Source: Phycisphaerae bacterium (GTDB taxonomy: Bacteria > Planctomycetota > Phycisphaerae > UBA1845 > UTPLA1). From it: 35,158 bases of DNA. A program made the position numbers and the translations under genes. The notes under the pieces were generated by a model. The model was not told where the DNA came from. It saw only the letters and a list, made by a program, of their open reading frames with translations, and made no database searches. Positions within the stretch are counted from its first letter, which is position 1. Each line of letters opens with the position of its first letter. Where the stretch lies: assembly GCA_030593565.1 (NCBI GenBank), contig JAUVGW010000010.1, forward strand, positions 1-35,158, written 5' to 3'. Positions 1 to 9,206 of the stretch are shown here, one piece after another.

Positions 1-1480
1 TGCCCCCGACAACAAGGGCGAGCGCTGGAAGGCACTGTCGATCGAGACGTTCTGGCCCGAGTACGAGGGCGACGGGTGGTACGCCGTCGACGCGGAGATT
101 CCCTCCGGCGGCGGCGAGAAGGTGTGGATCGTTTTCGGCGAGTAGCAGACGCTCGCCGTGGCCCTGCGGTGTGGTTGGCGGGCGGAGGATCTCCGAGGGA
201 ACCTGGTCATCCCGAACACGCGGGAAAAAGACGCGAAAAGACGCACCCTCGCCGGGTTCGGAATGAACGGTGGTGCCCCCGCCGTGTCCCCTGACGAGTC
301 CCTGGACTATCGCGAGGCCCAATCCGGTTCCTTTTTCGCGTGCTTTCGTGGTGAAGAATGGCTCGAAAATGCGGCCTCGGACATCCGGCGACATGCCGGT
401 ACCCGTATCCGAGACGGCCAGGCAGACGAAGCCGTCATCGTGATCGGGATGATCCACCCATGCCGCGAGGTCTTCGCGTGCGGCGGAAGCAACGCCGACT
501 CGGATGGTGCCGCCCTCCGGCATTGCATCCCGCGCATTGAAGGCAAGGTTCAGGACAATCTGCTGAATCTGGGTCCTGTCGGCTTTGATCCACAAGGACG
601 CGGGATCGGCTTTGGTGACGACGAGTTCGATCGAGGCCGGGAGTGTCCTCTGTAAGAGTTTTGCCGCGTCCTCAATAACGGCGCTCAGGTTGACAGGCTC
701 CTTGACGCACGGGACTTCCCTGCCGAGCGTGAGAATCGACTTAGTGACGCCAACGGCCTGATGGGCGGCCTCCTCTATTGCGCCGAGTACTTCGGATGCG
801 CTCTGGTCTCCCTCGAGCGACCTCTTGAGCCGCTCAACAGAATGGAGGATAACGGTGAGGAGGTTGTTGAAATCGTGCGCGATGCCCCCGGCAAGTTGCC
901 CGAGGACCTCCAGCTTCTGGACCCGATGGAAGTGTTCTTCCATCCGGAGCCGTTCCTTCGCGGGCTGTTTGGATTCGATGGCGTGATCGTGGATCCAGGC
1001 AAGATCCAGTTCGATGACTTCCTTGATATGCAGGATCAACTCGCGGTGCGCCGGGGAGTACATGTGCGGCTTGTCATCGAGTGCGCAGATCGTCCCGAAT
1101 ATGCCGCCGTCCGGCCATAGAAGCGGGAATCCCAGGTAGGAGACCATGCCACGGTTGGCCTCGGGGGCATCAGCCCATACCGGGTTCTCGCGGGCATCGT
1201 ACAGATGGAATGGCGCGCGCGCCGTGAGGACGGCGTGACAATACAGACGCCTGCCGATTTTGAAGGTCTCTCCGCGTTTGTAGGGGCCGTCCGCCGCAGA
1301 AGCGCAGGCGACAAGTTCGAGATCCGCGGCGTGCAACCTGGTGACGAGTATGACGGGCACCGCGCACAAGTCAGCCGTCAAGCCGATAAGCCTTTGCCAT
1401 TTCGTGATGACGTCAGCAGGCACAGCAAGCCTGATCGGCTTTGCCGGATAGACCTCAGCCTCGTCTGCGACGTCAGCCAT
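1..1480 (-). CDS. GAF-like/sensor histidine kinase (HisKA + HATPase); 3' end not closed inside the window
   Basis: Reverse-strand reading from ATG at 1480: MADVADEAEVYPAKPIRLAVPADVI...; H-box GQLAGGIAHDFNNLLTVI; HATPase motifs QIVLNLAFNARDAMPEGG, VSDTGTGMSPDVRGRIFEPFFTTKAREKGTGLGLAIVQGLVRGHGG. No in-frame stop before position 1, so it is absent from the ORF track. Confidence 0.85.
   Translation of the reverse strand, partial: MADVADEAEVYPAKPIRLAVPADVITKWQRLIGLTADLCAVPVILVTRLHAADLELVACASAADGPYKRGETFKIGRRLYCHAVLTARAPFHLYDARENPVWADAPEANRGMVSYLGFPLLWPDGGIFGTICALDDKPHMYSPAHRELILHIKEVIELDLAWIHDHAIESKQPAKERLRMEEHFHRVQKLEVLGQLAGGIAHDFNNLLTVILHSVERLKRSLEGDQSASEVLGAIEEAAHQAVGVTKSILTLGREVPCVKEPVNLSAVIEDAAKLLQRTLPASIELVVTKADPASLWIKADRTQIQQIVLNLAFNARDAMPEGGTIRVGVASAAREDLAAWVDHPDHDDGFVCLAVSDTGTGMSPDVRGRIFEPFFTTKAREKGTGLGLAIVQGLVRGHGGGTTVHSEPGEGASFRVFFPRVRDDQVPSEILRPPTTPQGHGERLLLAENDPHLLAAAGGNLRVDGVPPVALVLGPERLDRQCLPALALVVGG
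2..145 (+). CDS. C-terminal end of an unidentified protein (5'-truncated by window edge)
   Basis: Frame 2 reads ...APDNKGERWKALSIETFWPEYEGDGWYAVDAEIPSGGGEKVWIVFGE* with very high GC at third positions; stop TAG 143-145. Confidence 0.55.
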   Translation, partial: APDNKGERWKALSIETFWPEYEGDGWYAVDAEIPSGGGEKVWIVFGE

Positions 1481-1880
1481 GACAGTCCCCATCGCACAAA
1501 CAGACAAGATGGGCCTGCGGCCTCGCAGTGCGCCGGGTCGCGACGCGTGGGCAAGGCAGGCCGTAATCACATGTCGCTGACAGGCCCGGCAGGCCCGCGG
1601 CCCACCACACCATCGAACAGTCGATGTGGTTTTCCTCGCTTCGGCACGCTCGCCCCTTCATTGAGCGACGGCGTCAAGTGAACGTAGGGTAGTAGATCGA
1701 CGGGTCTATCGCAAGCGTGTGTTGACGACGCTCCACGCTCGAATACACGGTCCTATCGCGACGTTCAGCCGCGACCGATCAGGGGGTCCGAACGAGCGCG
1801 AGCGGACGAACGGCTTGATACAAGCCGTCACGGTTGCTCGGCGCTTCTTGGTCGAAGTCGCCACTGGCTTTGCACCGCAG

Positions 1881-2010
1881 CGCTAACACTACAGCGCAAA
1901 GTCGTGCCAGCAGCGTCTCAAGAGCCCCCGACCTTGGTCGGGGGGTTGCCTTGCGGCATGTGGGAGCGTACCCCCCGAGCAAGCTCGGGGGCTCATAGGA
2001 GCAGTCGCCG
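1881..2010. repeat. Dispersed nested palindrome, family A copy 1 (core about 1920-1995)
   Basis: aagagcccccgaccttggtcggggggttgcc...gcatgtgggagcgtaccccccgagcaagctcgggggctc; two hairpins whose outer arms also pair; same layout as copies at 5481, 7829, 9869, 33798. Confidence 0.85.
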
Positions 2011-2825
2011 CTTACTTCGCGCTGTAGGACCAACAGGCCATCGTGAAATGGCAGCGTCCTGGCCGATGCCGGCCGGAGGCACGTGCCCACGTACTTTGTT
2101 ATAGCGACTGGGGAGTCCGAATTTCCCGGAAACGGGATCGGCGTGCAGCCGAAGTGCAACAAGTTCGGCCCGGCCGGTACACCTATTGGGTTTCATGTTG
2201 CTCACTAAAGCGACGGAATAGCATAAAGATCCCACGGCTGGAATACTCCGTTGTTTTCCGGTCGCCAGCACGATGCCTGCCTGAGCAGCCCTCACGCGTG
2301 CAGAACGTCCGATAACCACGGGGACGCGCCCGAACTTCGGATGCCGAGCTTGGAGACCGCGGATCAGCGGCTGAAATGAAACTCGCCTTCATATTCGACC
2401 GATCTAGATCGAGTAGGCGCGTTCGCGAGACGGCCTGTCGGTATGACCCTCAATGCGGTTTGCTCGCATCTTCACCCGATCGTGAAGACCACGCGAGAAA
2501 GGAGATGATCGACCATTGGGGATTCGGGGACAGCCGAAAGGTCAGAACGTCGAAACATCGATAACCGAAAGGACGTCGCATCGCGACGCTTGGCCTCGCC
2601 CCAGTGAGAAGGACCGAAAAGGACTCCGAACGAGTGCGGTTAGAGCAGTTAATAGGTGGGCGGTGAGGTCCCCCAGACTTTCTGAAAGAGAGGGCGGCAG
2701 ACTGCCGCATAGCGGATTCCCTCTCATTGCTTCGCAAAGGATGGGGCACACTCAAACGTGGATCGCCGCCAAACGGCTGAAGGCTGGCGGCTCAAGTAAA
2801 GAATGGAAACATCGCCGGAGGCGGA

Positions 2826-3095
2826 TTGATGATGATTGAAGCAAATCGATATGCCCGACAAGCAGACGGTGATCGCAAAGATCAGGCCATTGGGCGGATC
2901 GTCAGACTTATTTCAAGCATGTCACTGAAAGAACTGGATGCGATGGCGGATCGACTCGGCCTGGGTCTCGTCACGCCCTGCGACAGGAGGTCTGGGCAGT
3001 CGGACGCGTCTCCGCCGCAGATCGAGGAACGTCCGTACTTCGCAACACCCAGCACAACGCAAGCCGAGTTGCACGTGGACACAATCGGGCAGTAG
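2826..3095 (+). CDS. Small hypothetical protein (89 aa)
   Basis: ORF MMMIEANRYARQADGDRKDQAIGRIVRLISSMSLKELDAMADRLGLGL...; plausible composition, no family recognised. Confidence 0.4.
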   Translation: MMMIEANRYARQADGDRKDQAIGRIVRLISSMSLKELDAMADRLGLGLVTPCDRRSGQSDASPPQIEERPYFATPSTTQAELHVDTIGQ

Positions 3096-3223
3096 ACATA
3101 TGTCCCTGCACGGCACGGCCGGAAGCGAACAAGCGAGAGGCAACGCATGGAGCGCATCGCGGTGGTACGCGCAACTCCGCCTCGAACGGCTCCCGGACAA
3201 ACTTTCGCGAACAACGCTTCGAT

Positions 3224-3373
3224 CTAGTGCTTTGTGACAGATCAATTGATGGGTGCCACTGGCGGCTTGTCCGCCAGTGCCGACACTGGCAGCTTACCTG
3301 CTCGCGTACACTGGCGGGCAAGCCGCCAGTGGCACCCTTGGAACCCCTCATTTGAGGTGTCATGGTGCACTAG
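3224..3373. mobile_element. MITE-like element (family B copy 1) with CTAG ends and nested palindrome
   Basis: Left CTAGTGCTTTGTGACA, right TGTCATGGTGCACTAG (imperfect TIR); interior GGGTGCCACTGGCGGCTTG...CAAGCCGCCAGTGGCACCC with inner hairpins CTGGCGG/CCGCCAG. Confidence 0.75.
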
Positions 3374-5322
3374 GGCCTTGAATCGGTGATGGCGGCGATT
3401 TCGTCCTCCACCTTCCGCCGTTTCTCGATGTCCATCTTCTTTCGTCTGCCGTCGGATTGACAGATGTCGCACGCGTTGTAGCCGTGTCCCTCGCACGCCA
3501 GACAAGGCCCCGGTAAAACACGTTTGCCTGTCTTCTTGCAGTCCCCGCAGGCGACAAAGCCCTTGCCACACCGACACCGGACCGTGCCTTTGCCGTCACA
3601 TTTGGAGCACGTTACGAGCTTGGTCTTGGGCACGGCTTCTCCGTTGCGACGGACGATCGTCGTCTCCTCGACCTTGCCGGTACCCTTGCACCTTCTGCAC
3701 TGGACGATTCCCGTGCCGTCGCAGGCTTCGTGCGGCACTCGCCCCGATCCCGTGCAAGTCGGACAAGGCCTGGACTCCGTCCGTTCGCCGGCACCGCCAC
3801 ATGCCGAGCATTCCAGCTTGCCGCGGCCTAGGCAAACGGCACAGCCTTGCTCCACGGTACGCAGCCGGATACCGATCTCCTTGCCGCACCTATCAAGGAT
3901 GGTCTCGAGCGATCGTGGATGCGCCGCCGTGAATTCCGCCAGTGCGCTCAATGCATGAACCGCGTCGGTGGTGTTCGCGAGGAATTCACGCCGGGCGTCT
4001 TGAGTCAGCGTGGCTAGGTTCTTCTTGCTCTTCCTCGACCTTTTCGGCGTCGGCCGGGGCAGGCTCTGATCGGCTATTCTGTCCATGGCGTCGATCCACG
4101 CCGCATTCCCGTAGCCATTCCGGTAGATGTTCACGGCGAGCTGTTGTGCACTGCGCCCAGCCAACGCGTGGACGGCCCAAACCGGGCCGGGAGCCTCGGG
4201 CTTGAGGTCTACGGCGACCTGGCTGACGCCCGGGTAGTTGGGCACGTCGATGTCAAGTTTTGTCGGGATGTAGCCCTCTGCCTCAATGAAGACCTCGATC
4301 AGGCCGGGAGGGAGTCCCGCGAGAGCCGTGCCGACGGGGGTTGGATCGTGGGCGAGCACTTTCACAAGCGCTGCAGCCGGCGTCCCCGTGATGAGGATGC
4401 GTCCGCGGACCTTGCCGCCAAGTTCCTTGTCCCAGTCTTCCAGGTCGTTGCCTTTGTGCGGCATCCCCCGCGCCTCAATGATCAGCACCCTGGCTTCCTC
4501 CCACTTCCCTTTCGCAGCGGCCTCGCGCGACCTGGCGAGCAGACGCCGCCCGGGTTCAAGCTCCTTCTCCTTCTCGAGCCGGCCGATGGCGCCTACCAGC
4601 CCGGGGACGCGCGGGTCCTTCGCACCGTAGGTGTTCAGCGCACGGACTTGGTCGAGGAGCTTCCGCGCAGCGTCAGGGGATCGCCTCTGGATTTCACCAT
4701 CAACTTCGTCCAGGAGGTGCGATCGGTGGGCTAGCGCAGCGGTCGTGGTACGGGACTCGAGTTGGAGCCTGAATTCATCGGATAGCGTAATCGGGGCGGG
4801 TTCGTTCAGCGCGGTTGACGCGCCGGCGAAGTCGTTTTTCGCGAGCAGACCCTCGACATTCGAGCGGGTCTGGCTGATGAAGGCTCCCTTGATCTCCTCG
4901 GTGAGCACGTCCCGGACGTCCGTCGGGAGTCCCTTCGGCAACGAGGCATTCAATACAAATACCGCCTCGCTGAGGTCTTGGTGGGCCACCAGCCGCTTAA
5001 CCTCGGCGGTGGTCTCGGTTGTCAGAGTAATGAGGCGAATCCGTTCCTTTTCGCCGGCCTCTGCCTGACGCTTGCTGGTCGCCCCTCGATGCCAATAGGC
5101 ATAGCCCATGTAACCGAAAACTGTTACCAGAACGATGGCCAGGCCGCAGACTGCGATGATGAACTTGCGGTGGACTTGCAGCCTCGCCTTCTCGTCTGAG
5201 TCCGCAACGTCGTAGCTTCCCTTGGCCTTGCTGGTGTTGAGCGAGTACTCGCTGCGCGCCTCAAGGGCTAGACGATCCAGGCGTTCGTCTTCCTCGGACA
5301 GATGGGGGCGTTTTGTGGGCAT
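3370..5322 (-). CDS. Membrane-anchored protein with PEGA-like segment and C-terminal DnaJ-type CxxCxGxG cysteine repeats, no J domain
   Basis: 650-aa ORF; single TM (FIIAVCGLAIVLVTVFGYMGYAYW); GRILITGTPAAALVKV...GLPPGLIEVFIEAEGYIPTKLDI resembles PEGA; C-terminus has about nine CxxC pairs (CAVC, CSAC, CPTC, CRRC, CSKC, CGDC, CLAC, CDIC...). Confidence 0.85.
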   Translation of the reverse strand: MPTKRPHLSEEDERLDRLALEARSEYSLNTSKAKGSYDVADSDEKARLQVHRKFIIAVCGLAIVLVTVFGYMGYAYWHRGATSKRQAEAGEKERIRLITLTTETTAEVKRLVAHQDLSEAVFVLNASLPKGLPTDVRDVLTEEIKGAFISQTRSNVEGLLAKNDFAGASTALNEPAPITLSDEFRLQLESRTTTAALAHRSHLLDEVDGEIQRRSPDAARKLLDQVRALNTYGAKDPRVPGLVGAIGRLEKEKELEPGRRLLARSREAAAKGKWEEARVLIIEARGMPHKGNDLEDWDKELGGKVRGRILITGTPAAALVKVLAHDPTPVGTALAGLPPGLIEVFIEAEGYIPTKLDIDVPNYPGVSQVAVDLKPEAPGPVWAVHALAGRSAQQLAVNIYRNGYGNAAWIDAMDRIADQSLPRPTPKRSRKSKKNLATLTQDARREFLANTTDAVHALSALAEFTAAHPRSLETILDRCGKEIGIRLRTVEQGCAVCLGRGKLECSACGGAGERTESRPCPTCTGSGRVPHEACDGTGIVQCRRCKGTGKVEETTIVRRNGEAVPKTKLVTCSKCDGKGTVRCRCGKGFVACGDCKKTGKRVLPGPCLACEGHGYNACDICQSDGRRKKMDIEKRRKVEDEIAAITDSRP

Positions 5323-5480
5323 GGTTGTGCCTCCGGCGGTGATATCAGAACGCCAAACCGATCACTGCAACGAGAGTCCCGGAAACAGAAACTTGAGTTT
5401 GGGCCGCGCTATTCCGTTTGTCAACACCTATCGGCGGGCGTTTCCTAGCATGACAGCGCCAAGTATGAGTCGGTTGAGCC

Positions 5481-5592
5481 CAAGAGCCCCCGATCCAGCG
5501 AGCCGGCTCGTCTCGAGCCGGTCTTCCTGTCGGGGGGTTGCCGCAGATACCTGGGAACGTACCCCCCGAACAAGCTCGGGGGCTCTTGGGTG
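5481..5592. repeat. Dispersed nested palindrome, family A copy 2
   Basis: caagagcccccgatccagcgagccggctcgtctcgagccggtcttcctgtcggggggttgcc...accccccgaacaagctcgggggctcttggg. Confidence 0.85.
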
Positions 5593-5725
5593 CTACCGCC
5601 GCCTATCCAGTGCTGACAACCCAGGAAGACATGTCATGGCTTGCGCGCCGTCGTGAGGACTCGCTACGGTTTGACGAGAAACGGTCCGCGCTCTTGGGAA
5701 CACTCAGTGCCGGGACAACCCGATC

Positions 5726-6328
5726 TCAGGCTCGCTTGCGTCGGGCGAGCGCGATCACGCCACCAACGATGAGCAAGACCGACGTGACCGGCTCAGGAAT
5801 GAATACCTCGCCGCCCACGTAATCGACAGTCGCGAATCCGCCGCCTTCCCCTGGATCCCTGACGAAACCTTCAGTGAGATCGTCCGGGCTGTCGTCGCTC
5901 AAGGTAAGCGGCACCGGCGTAGGCCACGCCTGGAGAGCCTGCAACTGGATCGTGGCGAGCAGGACCTCGCTTCCCCAGATGGCGATACCAGGTGGCGCGG
6001 AGACGATGGCTGCGAGTCCATCGCCATCAGGGGTGTCGGGAGCGGCATCCCACAACATCGTGTTGATGCTATAACCCACCTGTCCGATCTGGGGACTCGG
6101 GAAGATGAAGTCGAGCCCCCAGCCGATCACGGCATCGGACGCCGGGATGCTCGCCACGATGTCGACATCGAATAGCTCCCCGACTCCCACGGTCTGTGAG
6201 ACCGGCGAGAGGCTGACCACGATCGTATCCGCTGAGGCCGGTAACGCGACCAGGAGCCCCGTCAGGGCAGCGGTGCCGAGAATGACGTTGAGTTTCGTGA
6301 TACTCCATCCCCCTAGCGTGTGTGCCAT
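5726..6328 (-). CDS. PEP-CTERM sorting-domain protein, cohesin-like N-terminal region
   Basis: Signal peptide; LSPVSQTVGVGELFDVDIVASIP; C-terminal IPEPVTSVLLIVGGVIALARRKRA. Confidence 0.88.
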   Translation of the reverse strand: MAHTLGGWSITKLNVILGTAALTGLLVALPASADTIVVSLSPVSQTVGVGELFDVDIVASIPASDAVIGWGLDFIFPSPQIGQVGYSINTMLWDAAPDTPDGDGLAAIVSAPPGIAIWGSEVLLATIQLQALQAWPTPVPLTLSDDSPDDLTEGFVRDPGEGGGFATVDYVGGEVFIPEPVTSVLLIVGGVIALARRKRA

Positions 6329-6591
6329 GCTCTGATTCTACCCAATTGAACGGGCCAATTCAACGCGTGGGCACCCGCGTCAGGGATTCGATCGAGTATT
6401 CTCGGCCGGAACTGGCAGGAATGACCGTCAGGAATGGCTTCCTCCGGATTGCCCGCGAGCCTCGCCGCCCCGGCTGCGCCGGCCTACGCGGTAACGTCTG
6501 ACGTGACGATTCGACGATGTTCACGTATGATCGCCACAGCCGCCGAGCCGGCCTGATCGAAAAGCACGGACAGCCACACAGGGAGACAGCA

Positions 6592-6768
6592 ATGAAATGG
6601 CACTATGGGCGAAAATGGATACTCCTGGCCACCGTGACGATCGGCACCACGTTACAACTCGCGACTTGCCAGGAAGAACTCGCCCTTTTCGGCCTCCGAA
6701 CAGCCTTCTCCACCGTCACTTGGCCAATCAACACCATGATTCGTCAGTTTCTACTCACTTTGGGTTGA
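6592..6768 (+). CDS. Small secreted hypothetical protein
   Basis: MKWHYGRKWILLATVTIGTTLQLATCQEELALFGLRTAFSTVTWPINTMIRQFLLTLG; GGGAGA upstream of ATG 6592. Confidence 0.55.
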   Translation: MKWHYGRKWILLATVTIGTTLQLATCQEELALFGLRTAFSTVTWPINTMIRQFLLTLG

Positions 6769-6813
6769 TGTGACGGCGTCGGATTCCTCGTAGATCCGTG
6801 GGCCACAAAGGTC

Positions 6814-6984
6814 GTACGTGTTTAGCGTTCAGCCGGGATGGCATGGGTAGCGGAGCCGCGTTGAGCGGCGGAGCTTGCCCGTGGGCAAGGAACCTCGATG
6901 TGTTCACACGGGTAACGAGCGGGCCACCCCGCGGGATGGCCCGCTCGTTACCCAAGTCACCCTGTCTGAACGCTGAACACGTAC
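6814..6984. mobile_element. MITE-like element (family C) with 19-bp TIR and GTAC ends
   Basis: Left GTACGTGTTTAGCGTTCAG; right CTGAACGCTGAACACGTAC (18/19 complementary); interior hairpin GGGTAACGAGCGGGCCA...TGGCCCGCTCGTTACCC. Confidence 0.8.
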
Positions 6985-7007
6985 CGAATGTCATTCCGTG
7001 GGCCGGA

Positions 7008-7718
7008 TCAGTGTTGTTTCCCGTGCCGCTTCTCCCACACCTCCTCCGCCTCCGGACGACGCACATAAAACGGCTCCAACTCACGAGCCGGCGTAAAAAA
7101 ATCCTGCTCCGCAAGACGCCGACCGAGACGCATCACGTTCGACGCCCGCGGCCACCACATCGACTGATCCAGCACCACCGCGCCGGACGCCTCGACGGCC
7201 TCGCGATAGTATTCGATTCCCTCACCGACCACGGCCATCGGCTGCGGCTCCTCGGCCAACAACGCACCCGGCTCGATCATCCGTGGATCAGCCGTTCTCC
7301 GATAACACTCGCCGCCCCATTTATAGACGGCCGCGAAGACCTGTCGCCGTTTCGCATCAAGGATCACGACGAGACGCTCCGGCCGACTCGCCATGACGGC
7401 ACAATTCTCGGCAATCACATCCAACGTTGGGACGGCCACGGTTTTCGTCCCCGCCGCCAGCGCAAGATGCCGCGCGAAAGCAACCGCCACGCGAAGGCCC
7501 GTAAAGCTCCCAGGCCCGATCGATACGTGGCATTCGCCGACCTCGCTCGGTGTCCAGCCCTGCTCGCGACAAAGCCGGTCCACCGTGGGAATCAGTTCCC
7601 GAGCGTGTTCCCGGGTCGTCGTGAACGCACCCTCCACAACGATGCGCCCACCACACCCCAACGCCACGCTCCCGTGCGGACCGGACGTCTCGATCGCGAT
7701 AGCCTTTGCCTCTGTCAT
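7008..7718 (-). CDS. tsaB: tRNA threonylcarbamoyladenosine biosynthesis protein TsaB
   Basis: MTEAKAIAIETSGPHGSVALG...SIGPGSFTGLRVAVAFARHLALA typical of TsaB; start set to ATG 7718 rather than the long ORF start at 7955. Confidence 0.92.
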   Translation of the reverse strand: MTEAKAIAIETSGPHGSVALGCGGRIVVEGAFTTTREHARELIPTVDRLCREQGWTPSEVGECHVSIGPGSFTGLRVAVAFARHLALAAGTKTVAVPTLDVIAENCAVMASRPERLVVILDAKRRQVFAAVYKWGGECYRRTADPRMIEPGALLAEEPQPMAVVGEGIEYYREAVEASGAVVLDQSMWWPRASNVMRLGRRLAEQDFFTPARELEPFYVRRPEAEEVWEKRHGKQH

Positions 7719-7828
7719 TGCCCGTCGATCCTCGCATTGCCAGCGGTCGATCAGTAGGATACGATCGCGATGCTCGATGGTAAACCTGATGCTAACGGTA
7801 CAACGCAAGGTCGTGCTAGCAGCGTCTC

Positions 7829-7940
7829 GAAAGCCCCCAACCCAGCGAGCCGGCTCGTCTCGAGCCGGTCTTTCCGTTGGGTTGCCTTGCGGCATCTGGG
7901 AATGTACCCCCCGAGCAAGCTCGGGGGCTCTTGTGCCCAA
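7829..7940. repeat. Dispersed nested palindrome, family A copy 3
   Basis: cgaaagcccccaacccagcgagccggctcgtctcgagccggtctttccgttgggttgcc...taccccccgagcaagctcgggggctc; lies between divergent tsaB and STAS starts. Confidence 0.85.
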
Positions 7941-7992
7941 TCGCCCGTCCAGCAAGGTATTTCAGGACAAACGCTCAGATCGGAGTGAATCA

Positions 7993-8406
7993 ATGGCGGA
8001 ATCTCGATTGTTGATAGTGGAGTACAGCGGCGTCACGACCGTGACCTTCCCGGACAGCGCGATCCTGGAACCGACGGTGATCAGCCAGATCGCCAAGGAT
8101 CTCTACGCACTCGCCGACGAGAAGCAAATCCGCAAGCTCGTCCTCGACTTCTCGAAGGTGCGATTCCTCGCGTCGCACGCCCTGGGCATCCTCCTGACGC
8201 TCCGCAAGAAATCTAGGGACATCAAGGGAACCTTGGTGCTCTGCGGACTGAGACCGGACCTGATGAAGGTCTTCAAGATCACGAGCCTCGACAAGATATT
8301 CACGATTCTGCCTGATGATGCCGCAGCCCTGGCCTCGTTCGGCGTGACCATGAGACAACAAACGGAAGCCAAGCGAAATCCTCGCCGCGGGTCGCTCGAA
8401 ACGTAG
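7993..8406 (+). CDS. STAS-domain protein (anti-sigma factor antagonist-like)
   Basis: MAESRLLIVEYSGVTTVTFPDSAILEP...LVLDFSKVRFLASHALGILLTLRKK...GLRPDLMKVFKITSLDKIF. Confidence 0.85.
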   Translation: MAESRLLIVEYSGVTTVTFPDSAILEPTVISQIAKDLYALADEKQIRKLVLDFSKVRFLASHALGILLTLRKKSRDIKGTLVLCGLRPDLMKVFKITSLDKIFTILPDDAAALASFGVTMRQQTEAKRNPRRGSLET

Positions 8407-8424
8407 CGGACCGGAATCGCCGCC

Positions 8425-8790
8425 ATGCCGTCATCACATTTCAACGTCGAAGACTACGCCGGCGTCATCCTCGTCACCTTCACCGACAGCGCGCTGCTTG
8501 AAACCGCCATCATCGACCAGATAGGTGACGCCCTTTACGATCTCGTGGAAACGCAGCAGCACCAGAAACTCATCCTGGATTTCTCGCACGTAAAATCGCT
8601 TTCATCACACACGCTCGGCATCCTCTTGACGCTCCGCCACCAAACGCACGCGATCAAGGGAACGGTCCTCCTTTGCGGACTGCGACCGGAGTTGATGAAG
8701 GTCTTCAAGATCACGAACCTCGACGAGATGTTCCAGTTCCACGCCGACGACACCGAAGCCCTCGCCGCCTTCGGCATCAAGGTCAAATGA
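8425..8790 (+). CDS. STAS-domain protein, tandem paralogue of the preceding gene
   Basis: VTFTDSALLETAIIDQIGDALYDL...LILDFSHVKSLSSHTLGILLTLRHQ...GLRPELMKVFKITNLDEMF aligns along its length with the upstream ORF. Confidence 0.87.
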   Translation: MPSSHFNVEDYAGVILVTFTDSALLETAIIDQIGDALYDLVETQQHQKLILDFSHVKSLSSHTLGILLTLRHQTHAIKGTVLLCGLRPELMKVFKITNLDEMFQFHADDTEALAAFGIKVK

Positions 8791-8796
8791 AACTCA

Positions 8797-8934
8797 GCCG
8801 CGGAGCGATAACGAGATTGAGCCGCGCAGCGGGATTAAGCCGCGCAGCGGCAACGGGATTAAGCCGCGCAGCGGCGACGGGATTGAGCCGCGCAGCGGCA
8901 ACGGGATTGAGCCGCGCAGCGGCGACGGAATAAA
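8797..8934. repeat. 24-bp tandem repeat array (6 units, one shortened to 18 bp)
   Basis: Unit gccgcgcagcggcaacgggattaa; starts 7 bp after the STAS stop codon; followed by palindrome gcccagggcgaagcgcagcgagccctggg. Confidence 0.92.
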
Positions 8935-9206
8935 GCCCAGGGCGAAGCGCAGCGAGCCCTGGGAAGCCGGATCACGAGATCGGCAGCCCCCAACGGGGGC
9001 GGCGGAAAGACTTGGCACTATGACGTTCAACGAACCACGTTGAACCGGCTTCTCGTGAAAAACACCGCGCCGCATCGTTCCGGATCGCCCCGTTCTACCG
9101 GCTCTATCGCTTGCCTTGCACTTGTATCCGTCTGTGACTAGCATCTGCCCCGCTGCATAGGGATTGACGAACCTCGCGAACTTGCCAAAGTGAAAAGGAT
9201 GTCGAA

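Noticed and set aside
158-655. 165-aa plus-strand ORF
   Set aside because: Antisense to the sensor kinase HATPase region.
7719-7955. N-terminal extension of TsaB in the ORF track
   Set aside because: Extension is encoded by the family A repeat and intergenic DNA; the conserved protein starts MTEAKAIAIETSG at 7718.
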